This document shows, piece by piece, positions 17,054 to 25,675 of a DNA stretch of 64,000 nucleotides; positions within the stretch are counted from its first letter, which is position 1; the number at the start of each line of letters is the position of its first letter. The notes under the pieces are model-generated. The model searched no databases, was not told the origin of the DNA, and saw only the letters and a program-made list of their open reading frames with translations. The position numbers and the translations under genes were made by a program. The stretch is from an uncultured Bacteroidales bacterium. Its GTDB lineage: Bacteria; Bacteroidota; Bacteroidia; Bacteroidales; Paludibacteraceae. Where the stretch lies: positions 1 to 64,000 of the forward strand of contig CAIUTB010000126.1 in NCBI GenBank assembly GCA_903901975.1, written 5' to 3'.

Positions 17054-17061
17054 CAAAATTA
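17054..17061 (-). promoter_or_regulatory. TAnnTTTG promoter box of the T9SS cargo gene
   Basis: TAATTTTG on the minus strand (17061-17054), 30 bases before the chosen ATG. It overlaps the earlier ATG at 17056, supporting the later start. Confidence 0.4.
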
Positions 17062-17964
17062 GTAATAATTATTAATCAATCAAAATGCTAACGGATTCAT
17101 TTGCTCTAAATGATAAATATGAGAGATGATTTATGATAATTTAGGATAAATCCGGATTAGATGTTTTAATTTTCGTAATGCTCAATGATTCAAGCTTGTG
17201 TAGATGAAATATGTTCTAATCTCTTTTCCGGTTCATTTTACTGTCAACCTGATCTTCAGTGATAAATCAATTTTTAAATTAAATCTTTTTCTGAGTTAAT
17301 AGTTGGTCGATATATTTCTTAAAATATATTTTGTAACGCAGGTTAGAGCTGAATTTATTTTAAGGTTTTTTATTTGATTTGTTTTCTCAGCTATAGTCTG
17401 TTTTTTTTTATCAAAATGGAGCCAATTTGAAAAACTCAATTTCTCATTAAATCTGTAAAGTGCTTCTTAAACCTCTTAAAACACCTTATATTTCAAGGGT
17501 TTCAAGTGTTTCAAGAATAAATACTATTAAAAATACTTTTGTGGCAATGGTCTTGAACTAGACCCCGAAATGGGCATTTGGGGTTGGATTTATCCCTATA
17601 AAACAGACAAAATAATGTTAATAGTTCTGATTATTGTAAGTCAATATGTTATATGATGTGAATAGAATTCTAATCTGTTTTTCTTTTTCCCGGTAATCTC
17701 AGTTAAATTGACTCAGTATAAACACATGAAAATTGAAACCAATGTAATATATTTTCCATCTTGAGTGTGGACAATAATTATTAATCTGGTAAATATTCTA
17801 GCTTATTTTTCTTATTTCAGCGCTAACGCTATTAAACATATATTTTATGTTAATAGGCCTCACTCACAAAAAAAAACTCCCCTTTGAATAGTATTTTATA
17901 TTAACACAAAATTCTACATAATTAAGACATAATGCAGTATATCAATGTAATAATGATATAACTA
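17062..17964. other. Long intergenic region, no gene recognised
   Basis: About 900 bases between divergent genes with no reading frame of 60 codons or more and very high AT content. Contents seen: three TTTCAAG copies at 9-base spacing (17491-17515), a TACTTTTG box at 17534-17541 followed by several short GC-rich hairpins (to about 17605), and minor AT hairpins near 17820-17850. The cluster at 17534-17605 is listed separately as a possible RNA. Confidence 0.6.
17534..17610 (+). ncRNA. Possible small structured transcript (speculative)
   Basis: A TACTTTTG box (17534-17541) is followed by hairpins GGTCT/AGACC (17549-17553 with 17560-17564), CCCC/GGGG (17563-17566 with 17580-17583, competing with the first) and GGAT-TTAT-CC. 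The GC-rich patch is unusual in this very AT-rich spacer. No known RNA family is recognised and no terminator is obvious, so this is only a candidate. Confidence 0.2.
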
Positions 17965-17972
17965 TACATTTG
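17965..17972 (+). promoter_or_regulatory. TAnnTTTG promoter box of the 18.05-kb gene
   Basis: TACATTTG at 17965-17972, leaving a leader of about 75 bases before the ATG at 18054. Confidence 0.45.
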
Positions 17973-18053
17973 CAAAGAAGCATTTAACTTGATTTATGTG
18001 TTAATACGCAATTAGTTATATTTATTAATAACCTGCCTTAAAATTTAAATATT

Positions 18054-18632
18054 ATGAAAATTATAAGCCTCTTAGTGTTGATCTTCATCTCTATCAACTT
18101 ATCATCACAGAATGATTCCTGCTTAACAAAAATTGATTCTCTTTCATTTAAAACCCCCCTGGTACATATAAGCTCAACAATTAAAATCATGCCTGATTCA
18201 GCAGGTATGGCTAAAATCTTGTCAATAAAAAAAATAAAGGCAGAGAAATTTGCGAATAAAATGGAGTGGTTGAAAATAATAGGATTATATTCTGCTTCAA
18301 TTATATTAAATGGAATAGGGGATGGATTGAATAACAGTGAGCAAAAAACGATGGGGCATGTTTTCAATGGATTATCCATCGGGGTATTGTTGGCTTCTCC
18401 TTTTTTGGTGAATTATAATAAAAAGAACTGGTTTTGGTATGCTTTAACCTATACATCATTACGTGTTGGATTATTTGATACAACCTATAATCTAACCCGA
18501 AAATTACCTTTGGACTTTGTTGGTTCAACTTCACCAACTGACAAGATTTATAAAACTGTTGGTGTTAATCCTGCTTTTGTTAAGACTAACTTTTTAGCAC
18601 TTGGAATTACCTTCCCATTATCATTTTTATAA
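18054..18632 (+). CDS. Hypothetical exported membrane protein
   Basis: A 192-residue protein I do not recognise. It has an N-terminal signal peptide or anchor (MKIISLLVLIFISINLSSQ), a polar stretch to about residue 75, then hydrophobic segments at about 78-95, 108-125 and near the C-terminus, suggesting a small membrane protein. The segment LRVGLFDTTYNLTRK followed by GSTSPTDKIY recalls integral proteins seen near phage or hypothetical loci, but no function follows. It is a single gene with a TACATTTG box, isolated by large spacers on both sides. Confidence 0.7.
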   Translation: MKIISLLVLIFISINLSSQNDSCLTKIDSLSFKTPLVHISSTIKIMPDSAGMAKILSIKKIKAEKFANKMEWLKIIGLYSASIILNGIGDGLNNSEQKTMGHVFNGLSIGVLLASPFLVNYNKKNWFWYALTYTSLRVGLFDTTYNLTRKLPLDFVGSTSPTDKIYKTVGVNPAFVKTNFLALGITFPLSFL

Positions 18633-18799
18633 ACTTGCTTTTTTAAATTTCTAAAGAGTAATCCCCTCTGTTACAAAGCCTTTAAACTAAGAAAAGTTCT
18701 TTTGTAAATAAGTGTTTTTCAACCCAGGGTGTTGCTTTGGGTTAGTATATATAATGCTTTTATTCTGTATCGTCCTGAAATTTTCTTAGTTTGGGGCAG

Positions 18800-18830
18800 T
18801 TTGTTACTTCAGATTAATTTTGTAAATTTG
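18800..18830 (+). promoter_or_regulatory. Promoter of the DUF554 gene
   Basis: TTTG (18800-18803), 19-base spacer, TAAATTTG (18823-18830): a full consensus match, 32 bases before the ATG. Confidence 0.65.
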
Positions 18831-18862
18831 AGCGGTTAAATTGCATATACTTTATAAATACA

Positions 18863-19543
18863 ATGATTGGAACTCTTGTCAACACTGTAGCCGTAATTGT
18901 AGGCGGAACAATTGGTTTAGTACTTAAGAAAAGTATGCCTAAACGCGTTAGCACAATTTATTTTCAGGCTATTGGCTTGTTTACCCTGGCTATTGGTATC
19001 ACGATGGTAGTGAAAATGGATCATATCCTTATCGTAGTAGGCAGTCTGGCCATTGGTTCTTTACTTGGCGAATGGATGAATATGGAAGTGGGAGTTGAGC
19101 GCTTGAGTGAATTTTTGAAAAAACGGTTCCGTATAGGTAGCGATAAGTTCTCTGAAGGGCTAATTACTGCTTTTCTGCTTTTTTGCATTGGTTCTATGAC
19201 GATACTTGGTACTATTCAGGAAGGAACAGGTGGCTCATCTGATTTGCTGTTTACTAAGTCACTGATGGATTTTTTTTCCGGAATGTTGCTGGCCTCGGCA
19301 TTTGGTTTCGGGGTAATAGTATCTGCTGTTCCCTTGTTTATTTTTCAGGGCTTGCTGACCTTGCTTGCCATGTATGCAAGTTCGTTTTTTACTCATGCTA
19401 TTATTCAGGGTTTGAGCAGCGTGGGCGGCATTTTACTTATCGGACTGGGAATCAATGTACTCGAAATCAAAAAACTGTGGATTATGAATATGCTGCCGGC
19501 ACTGTTGGTGGTGGTTTTTCTCCTTTGGATATTTGTAAAATAG
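18863..19543 (+). CDS. DUF554-family membrane protein
   Basis: A 226-residue inner-membrane protein with about six or seven hydrophobic segments; function unknown (YdfK/YqgA-like family). Family features include the start MIGTLVNTVAVIVGGTIG, a central LGEWMN segment and FCIGSMTILGTIQEG near the middle. The family has been proposed to be a transporter, but no substrate is established to my knowledge. A consensus promoter lies just upstream; it stands alone before the aldo/keto reductase gene, 158 bases away. Confidence 0.85.
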   Translation: MIGTLVNTVAVIVGGTIGLVLKKSMPKRVSTIYFQAIGLFTLAIGITMVVKMDHILIVVGSLAIGSLLGEWMNMEVGVERLSEFLKKRFRIGSDKFSEGLITAFLLFCIGSMTILGTIQEGTGGSSDLLFTKSLMDFFSGMLLASAFGFGVIVSAVPLFIFQGLLTLLAMYASSFFTHAIIQGLSSVGGILLIGLGINVLEIKKLWIMNMLPALLVVVFLLWIFVK

Positions 19544-19701
19544 AACTACCCTAAATTTTGAATCATATTAAGGTAAATCTCTTTGAACTTCATAGGGTTT
19601 TAAGTGTTATATGATTACTTTTCAAATCAAGATATTCTAATAAGCTAAAACGATTCTCACCAAGGCTGAGATAAGTTCTACATAAAAAAAATCAGTATAA
19701 T

Positions 19702-20718
19702 ATGAAATACAATTTATTAGGGAATACAGGCCTGAAAGTGTCAGAACTGTGTTTGGGAACCATGACCTTTGGTGGCGGTGGTATGTGGACAAACATTGGA
19801 TCTTTAGCCCAGGAAGAAGTAAACGGTTTGGTAAAAACTGCGGTTGATGCCGGTATTAATTTTATTGATACAGCCAATGTATATAGTGAGGGATTAAGTG
19901 AAAAGATGACCGGTCAGGCTATACGTGATTTGGGATTAAAACGTGACGAACTGGTGATTGGTACTAAGGTTCGTGGCGTAATGGGTGTTGGACCGAATAG
20001 TTCGGGCTTGAGTCGGAAGCATATTTTACGGCAAGCCGACGAAAGTCTGCAACGACTGAATATGGATTATATCGATTTGTATCAGATTCACGGTTTCGAC
20101 CCACAAACACCGATGGAAGAAACACTTGAAGCACTTGATACACTGGTGAAAAGTGGCAAGGTGCGATATATTGGCTGCAGTAATCTGGCTGCTTGGCATA
20201 TAATGAAAGCATTAGGCATTTCGGCACAACAGCATTTGGCCAGGTTTGCATCTTTACAAGCTTATTATACGATTGCCGGACGTGATTTGGAGCGTGAACT
20301 TGTTCCGTTGTTGCTCGAACAAAAATTGGGATTAATGGTATGGAGTCCCTTGGCAGGTGGCTTTTTAAGTGGAAAATATACGCGTGACGGTGCTGCTGAA
20401 GAAGGTGGACGTCGTGTGAATTTTGATTTTCCTCCGGTAAATAAAGAAAAGGCTTATGATATTATAGATGTTATGCAGAGAATTGCGGCACAAAAAGGGG
20501 TGACTGTGGCACAGATTGCATTGTCGTGGTTACTTCATCAACCGGTTGTTACAACTATTATTGTGGGGGCAAAAAAACAAGAACAATTGCTTGATAATCT
20601 GAAAGCTATAGAACTGAATCTGACTGTAGACGAGTTATCTATACTGAATGAAGTGAGCAAATTAAACCCCGAATATCCGGGTTGGATGATTGAACGTCAA
20701 AGTGCAAACAGACGCTGA
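19702..20718 (+). CDS. Aldo/keto reductase
   Basis: NAD(P)H-dependent oxidoreductase of the AKR superfamily, 338 residues, cytosolic (TIM barrel). The catalytic tetrad is visible in order: Asp and Tyr in FIDTANVYSEG, Lys in VIGTKVRG and His in YQIHGFDP. The C-terminal cofactor motif TTIIVGAKKQEQLLDN is present. The start YNLLGNTGLKVSELCLGTMTFG resembles the group of putative oxidoreductases related to YajO and to voltage-gated channel beta subunits. The substrate cannot be told. Upstream (19544-19701) I see no clear promoter. Confidence 0.9.
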   Translation: MKYNLLGNTGLKVSELCLGTMTFGGGGMWTNIGSLAQEEVNGLVKTAVDAGINFIDTANVYSEGLSEKMTGQAIRDLGLKRDELVIGTKVRGVMGVGPNSSGLSRKHILRQADESLQRLNMDYIDLYQIHGFDPQTPMEETLEALDTLVKSGKVRYIGCSNLAAWHIMKALGISAQQHLARFASLQAYYTIAGRDLERELVPLLLEQKLGLMVWSPLAGGFLSGKYTRDGAAEEGGRRVNFDFPPVNKEKAYDIIDVMQRIAAQKGVTVAQIALSWLLHQPVVTTIIVGAKKQEQLLDNLKAIELNLTVDELSILNEVSKLNPEYPGWMIERQSANRR

Positions 20719-20789
20719 TAAAAGGATGTAAATTATATTTTTAGCGACAACGTTTTCGGAAATTAAATCTTATAAAAGCTGAAATTGTT

Positions 20790-20819
20790 TTTGATTATTG
20801 CACAAGTTTATTACTTTTG
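20790..20819 (+). promoter_or_regulatory. Promoter of the acyl-CoA carboxylase operon
   Basis: TTTG (20790-20793) and TACTTTTG (20812-20819) with an 18-base spacer, one short of the usual range. The leader before the ATG at 20928 would be about 100 bases. Confidence 0.5.
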
Positions 20820-20927
20820 TGCAGAATTTTCATGTGTTTACACTAATTTTGAACGAAATATAATTCAGTTTGAAAGAAAAACAGGTTATTGTTTTTTCTG
20901 ATTTTCTGAAAAATCCGTGATGAGATA

Positions 20928-22463
20928 ATGAATAAAAACAAAGTATTTGAGCAGCGGTTGAAAGCGTTGCAGGAAATGGAAGATAATGCGGCCACCAAGC
21001 AGCATTTAAAAGGAAAACTTACCGCACGCGAACGTATTAATGTGCTTTTCGACGAAGGAACTTTCTTTGAGTTTGATGCTTTCGTATCACCTTCGCAAAC
21101 ACCTATGAGCAGCAAACAATCCAATTTTGGTGATGGTGTTGTAGTGGGTCGTGGATTGGTACAGGGACGTAGCGTTTTTGCATATGGTCAGGATTTCACC
21201 GTGTTGGGTGGCTCATTGGGATATGCTCATGGTATGAAAATTGCCAAAGTGCAGGAAATGGCACTGAAACTGGGTTGTCCTATTGTGGGCTTAATGGATT
21301 CCGGCGGTGCACGTATTCAGGAAGGAGTGAAGAGTCTTTCAGCTTATGCCACTATTTTCAGAAACAATGTGCGGTCTTCGGGTATTATTCCTCAAATTTC
21401 GGCTATTTTAGGACCTGCAGCAGGTGGTGCGGTGTATTCACCGGCTCTGACCGACTTTATCTTCATGACAAATCAAACTTCGTATATGTTTGTAACAGGA
21501 CCTGATGTAGTGAAAGAGGTGTTGAATGAGGATATTGATATGGAAGGTCTGGGTGGAGGAAATGTTCATGCCAGCAAAAGTGGGGTGGCGCATTTTGTGT
21601 CGGACGATGAAGAACATACTATTATGTTGATTCGTAAGTTGTTATCCTATATTCCTTCCAATAATTATGAAACCCTTCCGGTATCAAATTTGATAAGTTC
21701 TTATAAGTCACGTCAGGAATTTTTGAATAAAATTATTCCTGATGACCCCAATAGACCCTATGATATAAAAGAAATTATCAATATCCTGGTGGATAAAGAT
21801 TCTTTCTTTGAAGTTCACGAAAAATTTGCTCAGAATATTGTAGTAGGTTTTGCCCGCTTGGATGGTAAATCCATTGGAATTGTGGCTAATCAACCTAAAG
21901 TTATGGCCGGAACGCTGGATATTAATGCCAGTGTGAAAGGCGCACGTTTTGTTCGTTTTTGCGATGCGTTTAATATTCCGTTATTGATTCTGGAAGACGT
22001 ACCTGGTTTTTTGCCGGGTATTGAACAGGAACATGCCGGAATTATTCGTAATGGGGCAAAATTATTGTATGCTTTCTGCGAAGCCACTGTGCCAAAAATT
22101 ACCATAATCACCCGTAAAGCCTATGGTGGAGCATATATTGTGATGAGCAGTAAAAATACAGGTGGTGATTTCAACTTTGCCTGGCCAACAGCCGAAATTG
22201 CGGTTATGGGACCAGGTGGTGCAATCAAAATTGTGAACAAACACGAACTTGCCAAAGCCGAAAATCGTGAGGAACTGGAAAAGGAACTGATTGAAAAATA
22301 TAAAAATGAAGTTGCCAATCCATATAAAGCAGAAGAATTCGGACTAATTGATGAAGTTATTACCCCTTCGGATACGCGCCAGATTCTGATTACTTCGTTT
22401 GAAATTTTGTCGAACAAACAGTATTTCAAACCGGCAAGGAAACATGGAAGTATACCACTTTAA
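20928..22463 (+). CDS. Acyl-CoA (propionyl-CoA) carboxylase, carboxyltransferase subunit
   Basis: Transfers the carboxyl group from carboxybiotin to an acyl-CoA, most likely propionyl-CoA to give methylmalonyl-CoA. A 511-residue crotonase-fold protein of the PccB/MmdA type. Visible: the N-terminal LTARERINVLFDEGTF, the oxyanion glycines in MDSGGARIQEGV and GPAAGGAVYSP, and the second-half AYGGAYIVMSSK and FAWPTAEIAVMGPGGA. First gene of a three-gene operon with a biotin carboxylase and a biotin carrier. No membrane decarboxylase subunit is present, so an ATP-driven carboxylase is favoured over methylmalonyl-CoA decarboxylase. A heptamer tract begins directly after the stop. Confidence 0.9.
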   Translation: MNKNKVFEQRLKALQEMEDNAATKQHLKGKLTARERINVLFDEGTFFEFDAFVSPSQTPMSSKQSNFGDGVVVGRGLVQGRSVFAYGQDFTVLGGSLGYAHGMKIAKVQEMALKLGCPIVGLMDSGGARIQEGVKSLSAYATIFRNNVRSSGIIPQISAILGPAAGGAVYSPALTDFIFMTNQTSYMFVTGPDVVKEVLNEDIDMEGLGGGNVHASKSGVAHFVSDDEEHTIMLIRKLLSYIPSNNYETLPVSNLISSYKSRQEFLNKIIPDDPNRPYDIKEIINILVDKDSFFEVHEKFAQNIVVGFARLDGKSIGIVANQPKVMAGTLDINASVKGARFVRFCDAFNIPLLILEDVPGFLPGIEQEHAGIIRNGAKLLYAFCEATVPKITIITRKAYGGAYIVMSSKNTGGDFNFAWPTAEIAVMGPGGAIKIVNKHELAKAENREELEKELIEKYKNEVANPYKAEEFGLIDEVITPSDTRQILITSFEILSNKQYFKPARKHGSIPL

Positions 22464-22498
22464 TTAATAATTGACAGTTGATAGTTGACAATTAATTA
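22464..22498. repeat. Heptamer tract directly after the carboxyltransferase stop
   Basis: Five 7-base units begin with the first base after TAA: TTAATAA, TTGACAG, TTGATAG, TTGACAA, TTAATTA. In sense orientation these match the ATAGTTG/ACAGTTG units that follow the stops of gdhA and the M3 peptidase. Confidence 0.65.
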
Positions 22499-22543
22499 AA
22501 GAAATATTTCCAATAAAAATAACTAATTACCTGATTACTCCAT

Positions 22544-22571
22544 GTAACTCGTAACTTGTAACTCGTAACTA
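22544..22571. repeat. Heptamer tract before the biotin carboxylase start
   Basis: GTAACTC, GTAACTT, GTAACTC, GTAACTA: four units with a single variable position, ending 5 bases before the ATG at 22577. Less regular units continue upstream to about 22520. Confidence 0.65.
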
Positions 22572-22576
22572 AAAAA

Positions 22577-24073
22577 ATGAAGAAACGACTTTTAATTGCC
22601 AATCGCAGCGAAATAGCCATTCGGATTATTCGTGCAGCTCATAAACTGGGTATGTTGGCTGTGGTTTTTCAGAGTGACAAAGAGCCCGATGCTCTATACC
22701 TGAATTACGCTGATGAAATTATTCCGGCACGTGATTCAGGAAATGAAAAACCCATTTTTCTGGATGCAGACCTGATCGTAAAGCTGGCACTGGAACACAA
22801 TATTGACCTTGTTCACCCGGGTTATGGCTTTTTGTCTGAAAACCCTGATTTTGCTCAACTTTGCGTGGATAACGGAATCAACTTTATCGGTCCTTCACCG
22901 CAATTAATTCGCGATATGGGACTGAAAACAGTGGCAAAAAGCATGGCTATTACCTGCGGTTTACCTTTAGTTCCGGGAAGTGATGGTGCAATAAATGATG
23001 CTGACGAAGCAAAAGCATTTGCTGATAAAATTGGATATCCGGTTATTCTGAAAGCTTCTGCCGGTGGTGGTGGTCGCGGTATGCGTATTGTGGAGAAAGC
23101 CGACACCATGGAACGTAACTTTAAATCGGCCTCGGATGAAGCATTGGCTGCGTTCAGTAACGGTGATATGTTTATTGAAAAATACCTGCAAAACCCGAAA
23201 CATTTGGAATTCCAGATAATGGGCGATAAACACGGCAATGTAGTGCATTTAGGCGAGCGCGAATGTTCTTTACAACGAAAACACCAGAAAATCGTTGAAG
23301 AAGCTCCATCAGCAAGTGTAACGCCTGAAATGCGTAAGGAAATGGGTGAAATGGCTGTTCGGTTTGCAAAAGCGATTGGTTACTATTCAGCCGGAACGAT
23401 TGAGTATATTATGGATGAGGACGGTTCGTATTATTTTATGGAAATGAATACCCGTATTCAGGTGGAACATCCTGTTACCGAAATGGTTACCGGAGTTGAT
23501 TTGGTTGACTGGCAGATTCGGGTAGCACTTGGCGAAGAATTGACATTGAAACAGGAAGATATAAAAATCAGTGGTTGGGCAATCGAATGTCGTGTTAACT
23601 GTGAAGACCCACAAAACCGCTTCAGTCCGCAAACCGGATTTATCGATAAAATTCATTTTCCGAAAAAAGACTTTATCCGTATTGAAACCGGTGTTCACAG
23701 TGGTTCGGTGGTGACACCGTATTTCGACTCAATGATTGCCAAAATCATTGTGAAAGGTGATAACCGCGCTGATGTGATTGAAAAAACACTGGCTGCATTG
23801 TACGATTTCAGCATGATTGGACTTAAAACAACCGTTCCATTTTGCCGTACCGTGATGCAACATCCTGATTTTGTAGATGCCAGTTATACTACCCGCTGGG
23901 TAGATTCTGTTTTTACTCCTGAAATGCTTGAAAATGAGGAGGAAGAAATGATTGGAGCTTTGGCTGCAACAATTATGTATGCTTCTGAATATCTGCAACT
24001 TTCGTCGGATTTACCTACTTATAAAAACGATTCATTAAGCGTTTGGGTACTGAATAAACGACTAAATTATTAA
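22577..24073 (+). CDS. Biotin carboxylase subunit of acyl-CoA carboxylase
   Basis: ATP-grasp enzyme that carboxylates biotin with bicarbonate. Length 498 residues. Domain order: N-terminal Rossmann-like domain (KRLLIANRSEIAIRIIRA), ATP-grasp with the glycine-rich ASAGGGGRGMRIV and the catalytic EMNTRIQVEHPVTE, then the biotin-carboxylase C-terminal domain (GWAIECRVNCEDP onward). About 50 residues longer than AccC, as is usual for the biotin carboxylase of Bacteroidota PCC-type systems. Middle gene of the operon, flanked by heptamer tracts on both sides. Confidence 0.93.
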   Translation: MKKRLLIANRSEIAIRIIRAAHKLGMLAVVFQSDKEPDALYLNYADEIIPARDSGNEKPIFLDADLIVKLALEHNIDLVHPGYGFLSENPDFAQLCVDNGINFIGPSPQLIRDMGLKTVAKSMAITCGLPLVPGSDGAINDADEAKAFADKIGYPVILKASAGGGGRGMRIVEKADTMERNFKSASDEALAAFSNGDMFIEKYLQNPKHLEFQIMGDKHGNVVHLGERECSLQRKHQKIVEEAPSASVTPEMRKEMGEMAVRFAKAIGYYSAGTIEYIMDEDGSYYFMEMNTRIQVEHPVTEMVTGVDLVDWQIRVALGEELTLKQEDIKISGWAIECRVNCEDPQNRFSPQTGFIDKIHFPKKDFIRIETGVHSGSVVTPYFDSMIAKIIVKGDNRADVIEKTLAALYDFSMIGLKTTVPFCRTVMQHPDFVDASYTTRWVDSVFTPEMLENEEEEMIGALAATIMYASEYLQLSSDLPTYKNDSLSVWVLNKRLNY

Positions 24074-24074
24074 T

Positions 24075-24109
24075 GCTAAATCGTAAATGATTAAATAGTA
24101 AATAGAAAA
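24075..24109. repeat. Heptamer tract between carboxylase and biotin carrier genes
   Basis: GCTAAAT, CGTAAAT, GATTAAA, TAGTAAA, TAGAAAA fill nearly the entire 37-base spacer between a stop and the next ATG. Confidence 0.55.
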
Positions 24110-24110
24110 A

Positions 24111-24659
24111 ATGGGAACTTCATATATTTATAAACGCGATGCTTCGCGATTGTTTATTGCTTTACGCGAGAACGGTAAACGTTTCAAAATCTATATTCCA
24201 AAAGAATCACAACCGGTTATTGACGGCATTGAGCAGGACATTGACTTTGTAGAACAGGAAGATTTTCACTATGCTTTCGACTGGAATGGCAAGCGTTTTC
24301 ATTGCGAACTTGTGTCCCGTGACCAAAACAAAGCAGTCGTAAAAGTGAATGGAGTGGAATACAAATTCAGTTTGGAATCACTTTTTTCGTATATTCGTCG
24401 TGGTATGATTAATTCAGATTCTAATAAGCTGAATGAGAATAATATAGTGGCACCCATGCCTGGTAAAATTGTGGATATTTTCCTTGCTGAAGGTGATTTG
24501 GTAAACGAAGGAGAACCAATTCTGAGTCTTGAAGCTATGAAAATGCAGAATGAGATTTCTGCTAACTGTAATGGTATCATTCGTAAAATTCGTGTTCAAT
24601 CGGGGCAGTCCGTAATGAAAGATGAATTATTAGTTGAAATAAGTTCAATTGACGAATAA
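24111..24659 (+). CDS. Biotin carboxyl carrier protein
   Basis: Carries biotin between the carboxylase and carboxyltransferase encoded just upstream. The C-terminal biotinyl domain (about 112-180) has the site EAMKM at 141-145 with Lys144 as the biotinylated residue, and the upstream APMPGKI typical of these domains. The first 110 residues form a separate beta-rich domain that may dock to the other subunits, as the BT domain does in propionyl-CoA carboxylase (inference). Length 182 residues. Last gene of the operon, followed by a strong terminator. Confidence 0.9.
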   Translation: MGTSYIYKRDASRLFIALRENGKRFKIYIPKESQPVIDGIEQDIDFVEQEDFHYAFDWNGKRFHCELVSRDQNKAVVKVNGVEYKFSLESLFSYIRRGMINSDSNKLNENNIVAPMPGKIVDIFLAEGDLVNEGEPILSLEAMKMQNEISANCNGIIRKIRVQSGQSVMKDELLVEISSIDE

Positions 24660-24703
24660 AAGCCCGCTACATATCTCGAATGGGAACTTTATAATCGATT
24701 TTT

Positions 24704-24741
24704 CCTGCAATTGACGTAAATACGTAATTGCAGGATTTTTT
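24704..24741 (+). terminator. Terminator of the acyl-CoA carboxylase operon
   Basis: CCTGCAATT (24704-24712) pairs with AATTGCAGG (24726-24734) and ACGTA with TACGT inside, with one bulged G, followed by ATTTTTT. Very strong stem. Confidence 0.85.
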
Positions 24742-24789
24742 GTTTAAAATTTATACAAATAAATATCACAGTTTTTCACATGGCTTTTG

Positions 24790-24797
24790 TATCTTTG
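24790..24797 (+). promoter_or_regulatory. TAnnTTTG promoter box of the phosphoesterase gene
   Basis: TATCTTTG at 24790-24797. It overlaps the start of the longest possible frame (24787), so translation should begin at the ATG at 24826. Confidence 0.55.
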
Positions 24798-24825
24798 TGA
24801 ATCTAATTGCAACCAAACTCTTCAA

Positions 24826-25605
24826 ATGAAGAAAGTAAGCTATATTTATTTACTTTTTGTTCTGATATTTCAGTTTTCGGTAATTGCTGCGAAAAACTTC
24901 CGTTTTGCGTTATTTACCGACATACATATATCCATATTAAAACCGCAAAATGCTGAAGATCTTCAATTTGCAGTAAACGAAGTGAATAGCAATGACAAAA
25001 TTGAGTTTGTGCTTGTTTCTGGCGACGATACCGACTTGGGCGATACTGCTTCAATGAAAATTGCGAAGAAAATACTCGATGGACTCGAAATACCCTACCA
25101 TATTACTACAGGAAATCACGATACAGCACAGGGAAAAAATGGTTCTGCCAATTTTATTCAATTTTTTGGAATGGATAAATTCTCCTTTGCTGCCAATGGT
25201 TTTCAATTTATTGGTTTTCCTACCGGACCCCTTAAACCAAATCAGAAAGGACATATCACAACCGACGATTTCGAATTTGTAAAAGCAGAACTGACCAAAT
25301 TAAAGCCAAATAAACCAGTGTTTTTAATTACACATTATCCATTGCTTGAAGGCGATTTGGATAATCGAATGGAAATGATTCATTTAATTCAAAAATACGA
25401 TGTGAAAGCGGTTTTAAATGGTCATTATCACCGTAATGCTGTGTTTAATTACGAAGGTATCGCCGGCATTGTAAACCGCTCCATACAACGTGATGAACAA
25501 CCATACGGAGGATACACCCTTTATAATCTAAGCGATTCGCTCTATGTCTCAGAGAAAATAATTCGACAGCCTGAACGTGAATGGCTGGTTATACCACTGA
25601 AATAA
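24826..25605 (+). CDS. Exported calcineurin-like metallophosphoesterase
   Basis: Two-metal phosphoesterase, 259 residues, with a signal peptide (MKKVSYIYLLFVLIFQFSVIAA). The metal-binding motifs appear in order: DIH (in LFTDIHIS), GDD (in VSGDDTDLG; the usual GD), GNHD, THYP (the His before the last block) and GHYH. The substrate may be a phosphodiester or phosphomonoester outside the cytoplasm; it is not predictable. The ATG at 24826 is chosen over an upstream TTG that lies within the promoter box. Follows the carboxylase terminator and is a single gene. Confidence 0.85.
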   Translation: MKKVSYIYLLFVLIFQFSVIAAKNFRFALFTDIHISILKPQNAEDLQFAVNEVNSNDKIEFVLVSGDDTDLGDTASMKIAKKILDGLEIPYHITTGNHDTAQGKNGSANFIQFFGMDKFSFAANGFQFIGFPTGPLKPNQKGHITTDDFEFVKAELTKLKPNKPVFLITHYPLLEGDLDNRMEMIHLIQKYDVKAVLNGHYHRNAVFNYEGIAGIVNRSIQRDEQPYGGYTLYNLSDSLYVSEKIIRQPEREWLVIPLK

Positions 25606-25675
25606 TGTGCCAATGTGATTATTTAATGATTTTATTGACTTTAAAATATATTGAGAATGCTAAAATGACTAAATT

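Noticed and set aside
19661-19680. CTGAGATA before the aldo/keto reductase gene, resembling part of a TPP riboswitch
   Set aside because: Only the CUGAGA piece is present; the second conserved half (ACCC and GAACCTGA with GGGTAA) and the P1 pairing are missing, and the gene is not in thiamine metabolism.
22464-22571. CRISPR-like array
   Set aside because: Units are 7 bases and contiguous, with no spacers of 30-40 bases and no cas genes. No CRISPR array is seen in the window.
20928-24659. Methylmalonyl-CoA decarboxylase sodium pump
   Set aside because: The membrane decarboxylase subunit is absent and a full biotin carboxylase is present, which fits an ATP-dependent carboxylase.
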